Shown here: positions 26,780-36,893 of the stretch, in pieces
How the letters are laid out: every line of letters starts with the position of its first letter
How positions within the stretch are numbered: position 1 is the stretch's first letter
Origin: Agromyces sp. G08B096
GTDB lineage: Bacteria > Actinomycetota > Actinomycetes > Actinomycetales > Microbacteriaceae
NCBI RefSeq assembly: GCF_040267705.1
Contig: NZ_CP158374.1
Span: 2,294,001 to 2,358,000 of the forward strand
DNA: 64,000 nt
Direction: 5' to 3'
Position numbers and translations under genes: made by a program
The notes under the pieces: model-generated
Databases searched by the model: none
Seen by the model: only the letters and a program-made list of their open reading frames with translations
What the model was told of the DNA's origin: nothing

Positions 26780-28219
26780 TCACCAGCTGACCGGCAGCGC
26801 CTTGCCCTCCTCGTAGCCGGCGGCCGACTGGATGCCCACGAGGGCGCGTTCGTGGAACTCGGCGAGCGTGGTCGCCCCGGCGTAAGTCGCCGAACTGCGC
26901 ACGCCGGAGGTGATCATGTCGAGCAGGTCCTCGACGGACGGGCGCTGGGCGTCGAGGTAGATCGACGACGACGAGATCCCCTCGGCGAAGAGCTCGCGGC
27001 GGGCCAGCTCGTACGGGGACAACCGGTCGAAGCGCTCGCGCACCGCCTTGGTCGACGCCATGCCCCAGCTCTCCTTGTAGAGCCGGCCGGATGCGTCGCG
27101 CCGGAGGGCGCCCGGCGCCTCGATCGTGCCGGCGAACCACGAGCCGATCATCACCGCCGAGGCGCCCGCGGCGAGCGCGAGGGCGACGTCGCGCGGGTAG
27201 CGCACGCCGCCGTCGGCCCACACGTGGGCGCCGAGCTCGCGCGCGGCCTCCGCGGTCTCCAGCACGGCGGAGAACTGCGGGCGTCCGACCGCGGTCATCA
27301 TGCGGGTCGTGCACATGGCGCCCGGGCCCACGCCGACCTTCAGGATGTCGGCGCCGGCCTCCACGAGGTCGGCGACGCCAGCCGCGGTCACGATGTTGCC
27401 CGCGACGATCGGCAGCCCGAGCCCGAGGTCGCGGACGATGCGGATCGCCCGGAGCATCCCTTCCTGGTGGCCGTGCGCGGTGTCGACGACGAGCAGGTCG
27501 ACGCCCGCTTCGGCGAGTGCCCGCGCCTTGCCTGCGACGTCGCCGTTGATGCCGACGGCCGCCGCCACCCTCAGCCGGCCCGAAGCGTCGAGGTTCGGCC
27601 GGTAGATGGTGCCGCGCAGCGCGCTGCGTCGGCTGAGGGCGCCCACGACTCGCCCGTGCCTGAGGACGGGGGCGTACTCGAGCCCGGCGTCGACCATGAG
27701 GTCGAAGGCGCGACGCGGGTCGGAGACGTCCTCGGCGTCGAGCGACGGGAGTCCGCCGTGCACGAGATCGCCGAGCCGGGCGTCGGGCAGCGCGCTCGCG
27801 AGACGCTCGGCGGCGATGCATCCGGCGAACGTCCCGTCGTCGTCCTGGAGGACGATGCCCTGCCCGGCGACCGGGGGCAGCACCTCGAGGGCGTCGGCGG
27901 CGGTCGCGTCGGGCGAGAACGAGACGGGGGTGTCGAAGACCGGAGACTGCGCCTTGACCCAGCGGATGGCGGCGTCGAGGTCTTGCAAGTGCAGGTCCTG
28001 CGGGAGGACGCCGATGCCGCCGCGGCGGGCGAGCGACGCGGCGAGCCGCGGGCCGGTGACGGAGTTCATGTTCGCCGAGACGATCGGCACGGTCGCACCC
28101 GATCCGTCTGCCGTCTCGAGCGACACGTCGAGCCGGCTGGTCACGCCCGACCGGCTCGGCACGAGGAACACGTCGGAGTACGTCAGGTCGTGGCTCGGCG
28201 TCGTCCGGTAGAACTCCAT
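26780..28219 (-). CDS. guaB1: GuaB1-type IMP dehydrogenase-related enzyme (GMP reductase)
   Basis: A 479-residue IMPDH/GMPR-fold protein, the length of the actinobacterial GuaB1 group; the mycobacterial GuaB1 has been shown to be a GMP reductase. It has an N-terminal barrel part, an inserted CBS pair (about 95-200), DTAHGHQ, a flexible loop with the catalytic Cys in GPGAMCTTRMM (about residue 303) and WADGGVRYPRDVALAL. It would convert GMP to IMP with NADPH. GMP reductase rather than IMP dehydrogenase is family inference. Start is the ATG before EFYRTTPSHDL. Divergent from kgd. Confidence 0.88.
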   Translation of the reverse strand: MEFYRTTPSHDLTYSDVFLVPSRSGVTSRLDVSLETADGSGATVPIVSANMNSVTGPRLAASLARRGGIGVLPQDLHLQDLDAAIRWVKAQSPVFDTPVSFSPDATAADALEVLPPVAGQGIVLQDDDGTFAGCIAAERLASALPDARLGDLVHGGLPSLDAEDVSDPRRAFDLMVDAGLEYAPVLRHGRVVGALSRRSALRGTIYRPNLDASGRLRVAAAVGINGDVAGKARALAEAGVDLLVVDTAHGHQEGMLRAIRIVRDLGLGLPIVAGNIVTAAGVADLVEAGADILKVGVGPGAMCTTRMMTAVGRPQFSAVLETAEAARELGAHVWADGGVRYPRDVALALAAGASAVMIGSWFAGTIEAPGALRRDASGRLYKESWGMASTKAVRERFDRLSPYELARRELFAEGISSSSIYLDAQRPSVEDLLDMITSGVRSSATYAGATTLAEFHERALVGIQSAAGYEEGKALPVSW

Positions 28220-28370
28220 GCGTCCCACGCTACCCGGGCGCGGGGTGCCCCGGCCCGAGGCGCAGGGGTTTAGGCTTGTGTGGGCGATCGGACGCGCCCC
28301 TGCTCCCCTGCACGCGCGACCGCCGCCTGCGTAGGCATCCAGCGTCAATGGAGAGAGTGGGCGAGAGGCT

Positions 28371-31300
28371 GTGTCGAGCCAACTGACCGGGTCGGGTTCT
28401 GAAGAGAAGACGGCGGCGGAGTTCGGAGCCAACGAATGGCTCGTGGACGAGATGTACGAGAAGTACCTCGCCGACCCTTCATCGGTCGACAAGACCTGGT
28501 GGCCGGTGCTCGAGCAGTACCGGCAGTCGAAGGCCGAGCAGGCCACCGCCCCGCAGCAGCCGGCGGGAGGCGAGACGCCGCAGGCCGCGCAGCAGGCCGC
28601 GGCGCCCGACCAGGCGGCCGCCGCCCAGCAGCCCGCCGCAGCGCAGCCGCCCGCCGCGCAGCCGGCCGCCGAGCCCGGCGACGCCTCGCCCATCACGGCG
28701 CCCTCCCCCGTCCTCGGTCAGGCGCCGGAGGCGCGCACCACCTCGGTCGCTCCCCGCACCGCCCCGGTCCCCGCCGACGTCCCGGTCACGAGCCCCCAGC
28801 CGGTGGTCGCCGCCGAGCCCGAGGAAGACGAGGTCGTGCCGTTGAAGGGCATGCCCAAGACCCTCGCGGCGAACATGGATGCCTCGCTCACGGTGCCCAC
28901 CGCCACGAGCGTGCGCACCGTGCCGGCGAAGCTCATGATCGACAACCGCATCGTGATCAACAACCACCTCCGTCGCACGCGCGGCGGCAAGGTGAGCTTC
29001 ACGCACCTCATCGGCTGGGCGATCATCCAGGCGCTGAAGGAGTTCCCGAGCCAGAACGTCTTCTACTCCGAGGTCGACGGCAAGCCGAGCCTCGTGAAGC
29101 CGGCGCACATCGGACTCGGCATCGCGATCGACCTGCCGAAGCCCGACGGCTCGCGCGCCCTCCTCGTGCCGGCGATCAAGCGCGCCGAGACCATGACGTT
29201 CAACGAGTACCTCGCCGCCTACGAGGACCTCGTCGGACGCGCCCGCCAGAACAAGCTCAAGGCCGACGACTTCTCAGGCGCCACGATCTCGCTGACCAAC
29301 CCGGGCGGCATCGGCACGGTCCACTCCGTGCCGCGCCTCATGAAGGGCCAGGGCTGCATCATCGGCGCCGGCGCCCTCGAGTACCCGGCCGAGTTCCAGG
29401 GCGCGAGCGAGAAGACGCTCGCGAACCTCGCGATCGGCAAGACCATCACGCTGACCTCGACCTACGACCACCGGGTCATCCAGGGCGCCGGCTCCGGCGA
29501 GTTCCTGAAGAAGGTGCACGAGCTGCTCATCGGGCAGCGCAACTTCTACGAGGACATCTTCGCCGCGCTCCGCCTCCCGTACGAGCCCATCCGCTGGGCG
29601 CCCGACATCTCGGTCGACATCGCCAGCGCGATCGACAAGACCGCCCGGGTGCAGGAGCTCATCAACGCGTTCCGGGTGCGCGGCCATCTCATGGCCGACA
29701 CCGACCCGCTCGAGTACGTGCAGCGCTCGCACCCCGACCTCGACATCGCGAGCCACGGCCTGACGTTCTGGGACCTCGACCGCGAGTTCGTGACGGGCGG
29801 CTTCGGCGACACGCGCACGGCACTGCTGCGCGACATCCTCGGCATCCTCCGCGACTCGTACTGCCGCACCATCGGCATCGAGTACATGCACATCCAAGAC
29901 CCCGTGCAGCGCAAGTGGATCCAGGACCAGGTCGAGCGCAAGTACGAGAAGCCGACCCACGACGAGCAGATGCGCATCCTCCGCAAGCTCAACGAGGCCG
30001 AGGCGTTCGAGACCTTCCTGCAGACCAAGTACGTCGGCCAGAAGCGCTTCAGCCTCGAGGGCGGCGAGTCGGTCATCGCTCTGCTCGACGAGATCCTGCA
30101 AGGCGCCGCGAAGGAGGGCCTCGACGAGGTGGCCATCGGCATGGCGCACCGCGGCCGGCTCAACGTGCTGACGAACATCGCCGGCAAGACGTACGGCCAG
30201 GTCTTCCGCGAATTCGAGGGCACGGCGTCCGGCCACGGATCGGGCGACGTGAAGTACCACCTCGGCACCGAGGGCACCTTCACGGCCGACGACGGGCACC
30301 AGATCCCCGTGTCGCTCGCGGCCAACCCGTCGCACCTCGAGGCCGTCGACGGCGTGCTCGAGGGCATCGTCCGCGCCAAGCAGGACCGCAAGCCCATCGG
30401 CACGTTCTCGACGCTGCCGATCCTCATCCACGGCGACGCGGCGATGGCGGGCCAGGGCGTCGTGGTCGAGACGATGCAGATGTCTCAGCTGCGGGGGTAC
30501 CGCACGGGCGGCACCATCCACGTGAACATCAACAACCAGGTCGGCTTCACGACGGTGCCGGGCGACGCGCGCTCGTCGATCTACTCGACGGATGTCGCGA
30601 AGACGATCCAGGCGCCGATCTTCCACGTGAACGGCGACGACCCGGAGGCCGTCGTCCGCGTCGCGGAACTCGCGTTCCGCTACCGCCAGGAGTTCAAGCG
30701 CGACGTCGTCATCGACCTGGTCTGCTACCGCCGTCGCGGACACAACGAGGGCGACGACCCCTCGATGACGCAGCCGCTGATGTACAACCTCATCGAGGCC
30801 AAGCGGTCGGTGCGCAAGCTCTACACCGAGGCCCTCGTCGGTCGCGGCGACATCACCGAGGAGGAGTACGAGGAGGCGCACCGCGACTTCCAGGACCGCC
30901 TCGAGCGGGCCTTCGCCGAGACGCACGCCGCCCAGACGGGCGCGATCCCGGTCGTCGGTGCGACCGGGGAGCTGTCGACCGAGCAGCCGGCCGCCGGCGA
31001 GCTCGAGACCACGGGTGTCTCGCTCGAGGTCGTGCACGCCATCGGCGACGCGTTCGACAACAAGCCGGCGGGCTTCACGGTGCACCCGAAGATCCAGCAG
31101 CTGCTCACCAAGCGCGTCGACATGAGCCGCAACGGCAAGATCGACTGGGGCTTCGGCGAGCTGCTCGCCCTCGGCTCGCTCCTCATCGAGGGCACGCCGG
31201 TGCGCTTCGCCGGGCAGGACGCCCGCCGCGGCACGTTCGTGCAGCGCCACGCGGTGCTCCACGACCGGGTGAACGGGCAGGAGTGGCTGCCGCTGCAGAA

Positions 31301-32159
31301 CCTGTCGGAGAACCAGGCCCGGTTCTGGATCTACGACTCGCTGCTCAGCGAGTACGCGGCGATGGGCTTCGAGTACGGCTACTCGGTCGAGCGCGCCGAC
31401 GCCCTCGTGGCGTGGGAGGCGCAGTTCGGCGACTTCGCCAACGGCGCGCAGACGATCATCGACGAATTCATCTCCTCGGCCGAGCAGAAGTGGGGTCAGC
31501 GCTCGAGCGTCGTCCTCCTGCTGCCCCACGGCTACGAGGGCCAGGGCCCCGACCACTCGAGCGCGCGCATCGAGCGGTACCTGCAGCTGTGCGCCGAGAA
31601 CAACATGACCGTCGCGCGGCCCTCGACGCCGGCGTCGTACTTCCACCTACTGCGCCGGCAGGCGTACGCGCGTCCGCGCCGCCCGCTCGTGGTGTTCACG
31701 CCGAAGGCGATGCTGCGGCTGCGCGGGGCGACGAGCGAGGTGGCCGACTTCACCAGCGGCCGGTTCGAGCCCGTGCTCGACGACGCCCGCATCACCGACA
31801 AGGCCGCGGTCAAGCGCGTCGTCTTCCTCTCGGGCAAGCTGTACTACGACCTCCTCGCGGAGCTCGAGAAGCACCCGAACCCCGAGATCGCGCTGGTCCG
31901 TCTCGAGCAGCTCTACCCGCTGCCCGCCGGCGAGCTGAAGGCGATCGCCGATTCCTACCCGAACGCCGAGCTGGTCTGGGCGCAGGACGAGCCCGAGAAC
32001 CAGGGCGCCTGGCCGTACTTCGTCATCGAGACGAACAAGCTCGGCCCGCGCGAGGTGCGCGTCGTGTCGCGCGCCGCCGCGGCGTCGCCCGCGACCGGCT
32101 CGGCGAAGCGGCACGCCGCCGAGCAGCAGGAGATCGTGCGGACCGCACTCACCCTGTAG
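28371..32159 (+). CDS. kgd: Multifunctional 2-oxoglutarate decarboxylase/dehydrogenase E1-E2
   Basis: A 1262-residue Kgd/OdhA-type enzyme of the TCA cycle. The N-terminal E1 helix (ANEWLVDEMYEKYLADPSSV) is followed by an Ala/Gln/Pro-rich linker (about 65-150). Next is an E2-like succinyltransferase core (about 160-395) with its His in TYDHRVIQGAGSG (about 365) but no lipoyl domain. The thiamine-diphosphate E1 part then runs to the end (AHRGRLNVL; NPSHLEAVDGVLEG; the Mg-binding GDAAMAGQG; YRRRGHNEGDDPS). This fusion is specific to actinobacteria. Start is the GTG at 28371. A large hairpin follows the stop. No lpd or odhI gene is nearby. Confidence 0.95.
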   Translation: MSSQLTGSGSEEKTAAEFGANEWLVDEMYEKYLADPSSVDKTWWPVLEQYRQSKAEQATAPQQPAGGETPQAAQQAAAPDQAAAAQQPAAAQPPAAQPAAEPGDASPITAPSPVLGQAPEARTTSVAPRTAPVPADVPVTSPQPVVAAEPEEDEVVPLKGMPKTLAANMDASLTVPTATSVRTVPAKLMIDNRIVINNHLRRTRGGKVSFTHLIGWAIIQALKEFPSQNVFYSEVDGKPSLVKPAHIGLGIAIDLPKPDGSRALLVPAIKRAETMTFNEYLAAYEDLVGRARQNKLKADDFSGATISLTNPGGIGTVHSVPRLMKGQGCIIGAGALEYPAEFQGASEKTLANLAIGKTITLTSTYDHRVIQGAGSGEFLKKVHELLIGQRNFYEDIFAALRLPYEPIRWAPDISVDIASAIDKTARVQELINAFRVRGHLMADTDPLEYVQRSHPDLDIASHGLTFWDLDREFVTGGFGDTRTALLRDILGILRDSYCRTIGIEYMHIQDPVQRKWIQDQVERKYEKPTHDEQMRILRKLNEAEAFETFLQTKYVGQKRFSLEGGESVIALLDEILQGAAKEGLDEVAIGMAHRGRLNVLTNIAGKTYGQVFREFEGTASGHGSGDVKYHLGTEGTFTADDGHQIPVSLAANPSHLEAVDGVLEGIVRAKQDRKPIGTFSTLPILIHGDAAMAGQGVVVETMQMSQLRGYRTGGTIHVNINNQVGFTTVPGDARSSIYSTDVAKTIQAPIFHVNGDDPEAVVRVAELAFRYRQEFKRDVVIDLVCYRRRGHNEGDDPSMTQPLMYNLIEAKRSVRKLYTEALVGRGDITEEEYEEAHRDFQDRLERAFAETHAAQTGAIPVVGATGELSTEQPAAGELETTGVSLEVVHAIGDAFDNKPAGFTVHPKIQQLLTKRVDMSRNGKIDWGFGELLALGSLLIEGTPVRFAGQDARRGTFVQRHAVLHDRVNGQEWLPLQNLSENQARFWIYDSLLSEYAAMGFEYGYSVERADALVAWEAQFGDFANGAQTIIDEFISSAEQKWGQRSSVVLLLPHGYEGQGPDHSSARIERYLQLCAENNMTVARPSTPASYFHLLRRQAYARPRRPLVVFTPKAMLRLRGATSEVADFTSGRFEPVLDDARITDKAAVKRVVFLSGKLYYDLLAELEKHPNPEIALVRLEQLYPLPAGELKAIADSYPNAELVWAQDEPENQGAWPYFVIETNKLGPREVRVVSRAAAASPATGSAKRHAAEQQEIVRTALTL

Positions 32160-32176
32160 TCCGCAGACCACGACAC

Positions 32177-32211
32177 GAGAGCGGATGCCCCGGCCCGGGG
32201 CATCCGCTCTC
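32177..32211 (+). terminator. Terminator hairpin after kgd
   Basis: A 17-base inverted repeat, GAGAGCGGATGCCCCGG and its complement, has a single base between the arms, so in practice a 15-bp stem with a small loop. It lies 18 bases after the kgd stop and 20 before the convergent MMPL gene's stop, so it may serve both directions. Confidence 0.75.
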
Positions 32212-32230
32212 GTCGTCTCCCGGCAGGATC

Positions 32231-34441
32231 TCAGCGGGCGCCGCGCGCGAGCTTCGACGGCTGCCAGATCAGCCGGCCGAGGTCGTACGACACGGCAGGC
32301 ACGAGGAGCGTCCGGACGAGGAACGTGTCGAGCAGCACGCCGAACGCGACGATGAACGAGATCTGCGCGAGGAACAGGATCGGCAGCACACCGAGGGCGG
32401 CGAACGTCGCCGCGAGCACGAGGCCAGCTGAGGTGATGACACCACCCGTGAGCCGGAGCCCCCGGATGACGCCCGCGCGCGTGCCGTGCGCGACGGACTC
32501 TTCACGGACCCGCGTCATGAGGAAGATGTTGTAGTCCACGCCGAGCGCGACGAGGAAGACGAACGCGAACAGCGGCACCGACGGGTCGGCGCCCGGGAAG
32601 CCGAAGATCCCGTCGAACACCACCGCGGAGACGCCGAGTGCGGCCGCGTACGACAGCACGACACTCGCGATGAGCAGCAGGGGCGCGACGATCGCCCGGA
32701 GCAGCAGCATGAGGATGATGAGGATCGCCGCGAGCACGAGCGGGATGATGAGCGCCCGGTCGGCGAGCGCCGCGTCATTCGTGTCGAGTGCCACGGCGGT
32801 CTGCCCGCCGACGAGGACGCCCTCACCCACCCGGTCGAGGTCGGTGCGGAGCTCGGCGATCGTCTGCTCGGCTTCGAGCGAGTCCGCCGGGTCGGTGAGG
32901 GTCGCCTGCAGCAGCACCTCGCCGTCGACGACCGTCGGATCCGGGACGGGTGTGCCGGGCGGGCCGAGCGGCTGCACGCCGTCCTCGGTGACCGGTGCCT
33001 GTCCGGCGGGCGAGTCGGCCGAAACGACCGAGACCGAGTCCACGCCGTCGGACGCGAGCGCGACGTCGGCCATCTCCTGCAGGTCGGCTTCGGGGCCGAC
33101 GATGAGCGCCGGCGTGCCCGAGCCGGCCGGGAAATGCTCGCCGAGCAGCTCCTGGCCATCGCGGGCCTGCGACTCCCCCAGCACGAACTCGCTCGAGGGC
33201 ACCCCGTCGGCCTTCAGCTGCGGCAGCCCGAGGCACATCGCGGCGAGCACGACCGTGGAGGCGATCCACACCGTGCGCGGCCGCTTCGCGACGAGTCGGC
33301 CGACGCCCGCCCAGAGTCCGCGTCCCGCGGTCGGGTCCTCGCCGAGGTCGGCGGCGGCCGATGCGCCGCGCTCGCGCACCTTCCGCGGCCAGAACGCCAC
33401 GCGTCCGGCCCAGAGCAGCAGGGCGGGCAGCAGCGTCAGCGCAGCGAGGAGGGCGAAGACGATGCCGATCGCCGCGACCGGGCCGAGGATCTTGTTGCTC
33501 GCCAGCTCGCTCGCGAGGAGGATCAGCAGTCCGACGATGACCGTTCCGCCCGAGGCGACGATCGGCTCCCACGCGCCCTTCAACGCCGCCCACGTGGCGT
33601 CCCACTTGCGTTCGAACCGGCCGAGCGCCTCCTGGTAGCGCGCGATGTAGAGCAGCGCATAATCGGTCGCGGCACCGATGACGAGGATGAACAGGATGCC
33701 CTGGGTCTGCCCCGAGATGGGCAGCACGTCGGCAGCCGCGAGCGAGACCACGACGAGCACGGAGGCGCAGAGCGCCGTGAGGCTCGTGAGCAGCACGATG
33801 ACCGGCAGCAGCGGCGAGCGGTAGACGACGATCAGGATGAGGAAGACGGCGATGAGGGCCACGGCGAGCAGGAGGCCGTCGATGCCGCTGAACGCCCCGG
33901 CGAGGTCGGCGGTGAAGCCCGCAGGCCCCGTGACGGCCGTCTCGGCACCGTCGATGGGGTCGTCGTCGACCTCCGCGCGGAGTTCGTCCACGACGTCCTT
34001 CGCGGGGCGATCGTCCTCCCCCGCCGCGATCGACACGACGAACTGGGCCGCTTGGCCGTCCTCGCTCGGGATCACTGGCGAAGAGGCGTCCGCGTCGATG
34101 CCGTCGACCTCGAGCAGCCGGTCGCGGAGCTCGTCCACCGCCTCCAGTTGAGCGTCGTCCAGCGCGGTGTCGGAGGCCGTCACCACGATCGCGGGGATCG
34201 CGTCGCCGTCGCGAAAACCCTCCTGCAGCTCGTTCACCTCGGTCGCCTCGGCCGACGCGGGCAGGAACTGCGCCTGGTCGTTCACGACGACGTCCGAGAG
34301 CCGGCCGAAGGAGGCGCCGCCCAGGCCGAAGACGACGAGCCAGACGAGGATCAGGACCGCCGGGATGGCGGCACGGAGCCACACGGGCACTCGTCCGGCG
34401 CGATGACGGTGGTGGTCGGTGGGGTGCGTAGGTGTGTCCAT
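32231..34441 (-). CDS. MMPL-family transporter
   Basis: A 736-residue RND/MMPL protein with about twelve hydrophobic helices in two repeats. Each repeat starts with one helix and a large external domain (about 45-190 and 400-545), followed by five helices. The TM4 region GAATDYALLYIARYQEALG carries the conserved Asp-Tyr pair, and the second repeat has LGVDYNIFLMTRVREE. MMPL proteins use the proton gradient to export lipids, siderophores or drugs. The short length matches YdgH/YdfJ-type transporters rather than long mycobacterial MmpLs. The substrate is unknown. Start ATG at 34441. Confidence 0.9.
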   Translation of the reverse strand: MDTPTHPTDHHRHRAGRVPVWLRAAIPAVLILVWLVVFGLGGASFGRLSDVVVNDQAQFLPASAEATEVNELQEGFRDGDAIPAIVVTASDTALDDAQLEAVDELRDRLLEVDGIDADASSPVIPSEDGQAAQFVVSIAAGEDDRPAKDVVDELRAEVDDDPIDGAETAVTGPAGFTADLAGAFSGIDGLLLAVALIAVFLILIVVYRSPLLPVIVLLTSLTALCASVLVVVSLAAADVLPISGQTQGILFILVIGAATDYALLYIARYQEALGRFERKWDATWAALKGAWEPIVASGGTVIVGLLILLASELASNKILGPVAAIGIVFALLAALTLLPALLLWAGRVAFWPRKVRERGASAAADLGEDPTAGRGLWAGVGRLVAKRPRTVWIASTVVLAAMCLGLPQLKADGVPSSEFVLGESQARDGQELLGEHFPAGSGTPALIVGPEADLQEMADVALASDGVDSVSVVSADSPAGQAPVTEDGVQPLGPPGTPVPDPTVVDGEVLLQATLTDPADSLEAEQTIAELRTDLDRVGEGVLVGGQTAVALDTNDAALADRALIIPLVLAAILIILMLLLRAIVAPLLLIASVVLSYAAALGVSAVVFDGIFGFPGADPSVPLFAFVFLVALGVDYNIFLMTRVREESVAHGTRAGVIRGLRLTGGVITSAGLVLAATFAALGVLPILFLAQISFIVAFGVLLDTFLVRTLLVPAVSYDLGRLIWQPSKLARGAR

Positions 34442-34507
34442 CGTGCCCGACGCTACGCCCCGACCGGGTCGCGCCGCTTCCATCGAACGATGGAAGCCGG
34501 CCGCGCG

Positions 34508-34762
34508 TCAGTCGACGAGGACGCCGTGCGCCTGGATGTCGCGGATCCGCGTGAGCACGACCGCGCGGAGCTCCTCGGGGGCGCTCTCGCGGCACGCCCG
34601 CTGCACGACCTCGGTGATGGTGATGCCGACCTTCAGCTCGGCCGAGCAGTCGGGGCAGTGCTCCATGTGCGCGCGGATGTCCGCGGCGTCCTCACGGCAC
34701 AGCTCGTTGTGCAGGTACTCCTCGAGCTCGGCTCGCGCCTTCTCGCAGCCGCAGTCGGTCAT
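34508..34762 (-). CDS. Zinc anti-sigma factor (RsrA/RshA-like)
   Basis: An 84-residue ZAS-family anti-sigma factor. It has the H-x3-C-x2-C motif HMEHCPDC (about residues 32-39), further Cys early on (CGCEKA) and CREDAAD. In the known system, disulfide formation in these Cys ejects zinc and frees the cognate ECF sigma factor. Its ATG overlaps the stop of the sigma-factor gene (ATGA), the usual arrangement. Pairing with the gene upstream is therefore firm; redox sensing is from the family. Confidence 0.88.
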   Translation of the reverse strand: MTDCGCEKARAELEEYLHNELCREDAADIRAHMEHCPDCSAELKVGITITEVVQRACRESAPEELRAVVLTRIRDIQAHGVLVD

Positions 34763-35391
34763 TTCGCGCTCCTCGTGGGTCGGGCCGCCTTCGCCGCCAC
34801 GGCGAACCCCTGCTCGCGGGCGTAGTCGGCGAGGGACTCGCGCAGCAGCCGCCGGCCACGGTGCAGGCGGCTCATCACGGTCCCGATGGGGGTGTTCATC
34901 ATGTCGGCGATCTCCTGGTAGGAGAAGCCCTCGACGTCGGCCAGGTACACCGCGAGGCGGAAGTCCTCGGGGAGGGCCTGGAGGGCGTCCTTCACGGCGC
35001 TGTCGGGGAGGTGGTCGATCGCCTCCGCCTCGGCCGATCGGCTCGAGGTGGCGGTCGTCGACTCGGCGCCGCCGAGCTGCCAGTCCTCGAGGTCGTCGAT
35101 CGTGCCCTGGTAGGGCTCGCGCTGCTTCTTGCGGTACGTGTTGATGAAGGTATTGGTGAGGATGCGGTACAGCCACGCCTTCAGGTTCGTGCCCTGGGTG
35201 AACTGGGCGAACGCCGCGTAGGCCTTCACGAACGTCTCCTGCACGAGATCCTGCGCGTCGGCGGGGTTCTTCGTCATCCGCAGCGCCGCCGCGTAGAGCT
35301 GGTCGAGGTACGGCAGCGCCTGCTCCTCGAAGAGCTCGCCGAGCGGGCGCTGCTCATCGGTCGCGGACGCATCCATCTGGTCGGCAGTCAT
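34759..35391 (-). CDS. ECF sigma factor (SigR/SigH-like)
   Basis: A 210-residue group-IV sigma factor. Region 2 (about 20-90) includes [17 protein letters not shown] and [22 protein letters not shown]. Region 4 (about 130-195) has [26 protein letters not shown] and [18 protein letters not shown]. It directs transcription of thiol-oxidative-stress genes in Streptomyces (SigR) and mycobacteria (SigH). A Met at 35391 is chosen as start; GTG/ATG codons further upstream would add a poorly conserved stretch. A clear SigR-type autoregulatory promoter (GGAAT-GTT) was not found. Divergent from aroA across 131 bases. Confidence 0.88.
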   Translation of the reverse strand: MTADQMDASATDEQRPLGELFEEQALPYLDQLYAAALRMTKNPADAQDLVQETFVKAYAAFAQFTQGTNLKAWLYRILTNTFINTYRKKQREPYQGTIDDLEDWQLGGAESTTATSSRSAEAEAIDHLPDSAVKDALQALPEDFRLAVYLADVEGFSYQEIADMMNTPIGTVMSRLHRGRRLLRESLADYAREQGFAVAAKAARPTRSAK

Positions 35392-35522
35392 CACCGGCCA
35401 TCCTAGATCGTCGGGTCGACCGACGCTCCGGACGTCGACCGGACGTTCCAGCACTGCGAGCCCCACGCGCACCAACTCCTTCTCACGCCGCCCGAGCGGG
35501 CGGGCGCTACTGTTGATAACCG

Positions 35523-36893
35523 ATGCAGATTTCGAGGTATTCCGCGCCCGAGTTCGATCCGTACGGCGACACGCGGCAGACCGACACCGACGACGGATGG
35601 CTCGCCCCCGTCGCCACCGGACCGCTGGCCGCGGTGCTGTCGCTGCCGGGCTCGAAGTCTTTGACCAATCGTGAGCTCGTGCTCGCGGCGCTCGCCGACG
35701 GCCCGTCCCTCCTCCGGACGCCGCTCTGGTCGCGGGACAGCGAGCTGATGGTCGAGGGGCTCCGCGCGCTCGGCACCCGATTCGAACGCGTCGCGGGTGC
35801 CGGCGGCTTCGGCGACGACCTCGTGGTGACCCCCGCGGAGGAGCTCACCGGCTCGACGACGATCGACTGCGGGCTCGCGGGCACCGTCATGCGCTTCCTG
35901 CCGCCGGTCGCCGCGCTCGCACTCGGCCCGACGACGTTCGACGGCGACGAGTACGCGAGGAAGCGGCCGATGTCGGGCGTCGTCGAGGGGCTGCGCGGAC
36001 TCGGGGTCGATCTCGACGACGACGGCCGCGGCACCCTGCCGTTCACCGTGCACGGCACCGGCCGGGTGGCGGGGGGTCCGCTCGAAATCGACGCCTCCGC
36101 CTCGAGCCAGTTCGTGTCCGCCCTGCTGCTCTCGGCCGCCCGCTTCGAGCGCGGCCTCGACTTGCGGCACCGCGGGGAGCGCGTGCCGAGCGCACCCCAC
36201 ATCGAGATGACCGTGGCGACCCTCGCCGCTCGGGGCGTCGCCGTCGCAGAGCCCGAGCCCGGCCGCTGGGTCGTCGAACCGGGTCGGATCCGGGCCCTCG
36301 ACGTGGACATCGAGCCCGACCTCTCCAACGCCGCACCGTTCCTCATCGCGGCGCTCGTGGCGGGCGGGTCGGTGACGATCACCGGCTGGCCCCGCACGAC
36401 GACGCAGGTCGGCGCCCAGCTGGCCGACCTGCTTCCCCGGTTCGGCGCACGCGTCGAACTCGCGGGCGACCGGTTGACGGTGCACGCGCCCGAGCCCGGT
36501 GCAGACGGCGGCCGAGGCATCCGCGGGGTGGACCTCGACCTCTCCGAGGCGGGCGAGCTCGCGCCGAACCTCGTCGGCCTCGCCGCCGTCGCCGAATCGC
36601 CGAGCATCATCACGGGCATCGGGCACATCCGCCACCACGAGACCGACCGGCTCGCCGCGCTGGCCGCCGAGATCAACGGCCTGGGCGGCCGCGTCACCGA
36701 GCTCGACGACGGGCTGCGCATCGAGCCCGCACGGCTGCACGGCGGCCCGTGGCGCGCCTACGCCGACCACCGCATGGCCACGACCGGCGCGATCGTCGGC
36801 CTCGCCGTTCCCGGCGTCGTCGTCGACGACATCGGCACGACGTCCAAGACCCTCCCCCAGTTCCCCGAGCTCTGGGAGCGGCTGCGGTCATGA
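35523..36893 (+). CDS. aroA: 3-phosphoshikimate 1-carboxyvinyltransferase (EPSP synthase)
   Basis: A 456-residue EPSP synthase, sixth step of the shikimate pathway (shikimate-3-phosphate plus PEP). Motifs are [20 protein letters not shown] (substrate and PEP Lys/Arg), [13 protein letters not shown] (the LAGT variant of the class I loop), [23 protein letters not shown], and the C-terminal [13 protein letters not shown]. Leu in place of Asn in the usual NAGT loop is common in actinobacteria. The gene overlaps rsgA by ATGA. Divergent from the sigma factor gene. Confidence 0.96.
   Translation: MQISRYSAPEFDPYGDTRQTDTDDGWLAPVATGPLAAVLSLPGSKSLTNRELVLAALADGPSLLRTPLWSRDSELMVEGLRALGTRFERVAGAGGFGDDLVVTPAEELTGSTTIDCGLAGTVMRFLPPVAALALGPTTFDGDEYARKRPMSGVVEGLRGLGVDLDDDGRGTLPFTVHGTGRVAGGPLEIDASASSQFVSALLLSAARFERGLDLRHRGERVPSAPHIEMTVATLAARGVAVAEPEPGRWVVEPGRIRALDVDIEPDLSNAAPFLIAALVAGGSVTITGWPRTTTQVGAQLADLLPRFGARVELAGDRLTVHAPEPGADGGRGIRGVDLDLSEAGELAPNLVGLAAVAESPSIITGIGHIRHHETDRLAALAAEINGLGGRVTELDDGLRIEPARLHGGPWRAYADHRMATTGAIVGLAVPGVVVDDIGTTSKTLPQFPELWERLRS

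Noticed and set aside
35401-35522. SigR-type autoregulatory promoter upstream of the ECF sigma gene
   Set aside because: A GGAAC occurs on the minus strand, but no GTT at the required spacing follows.
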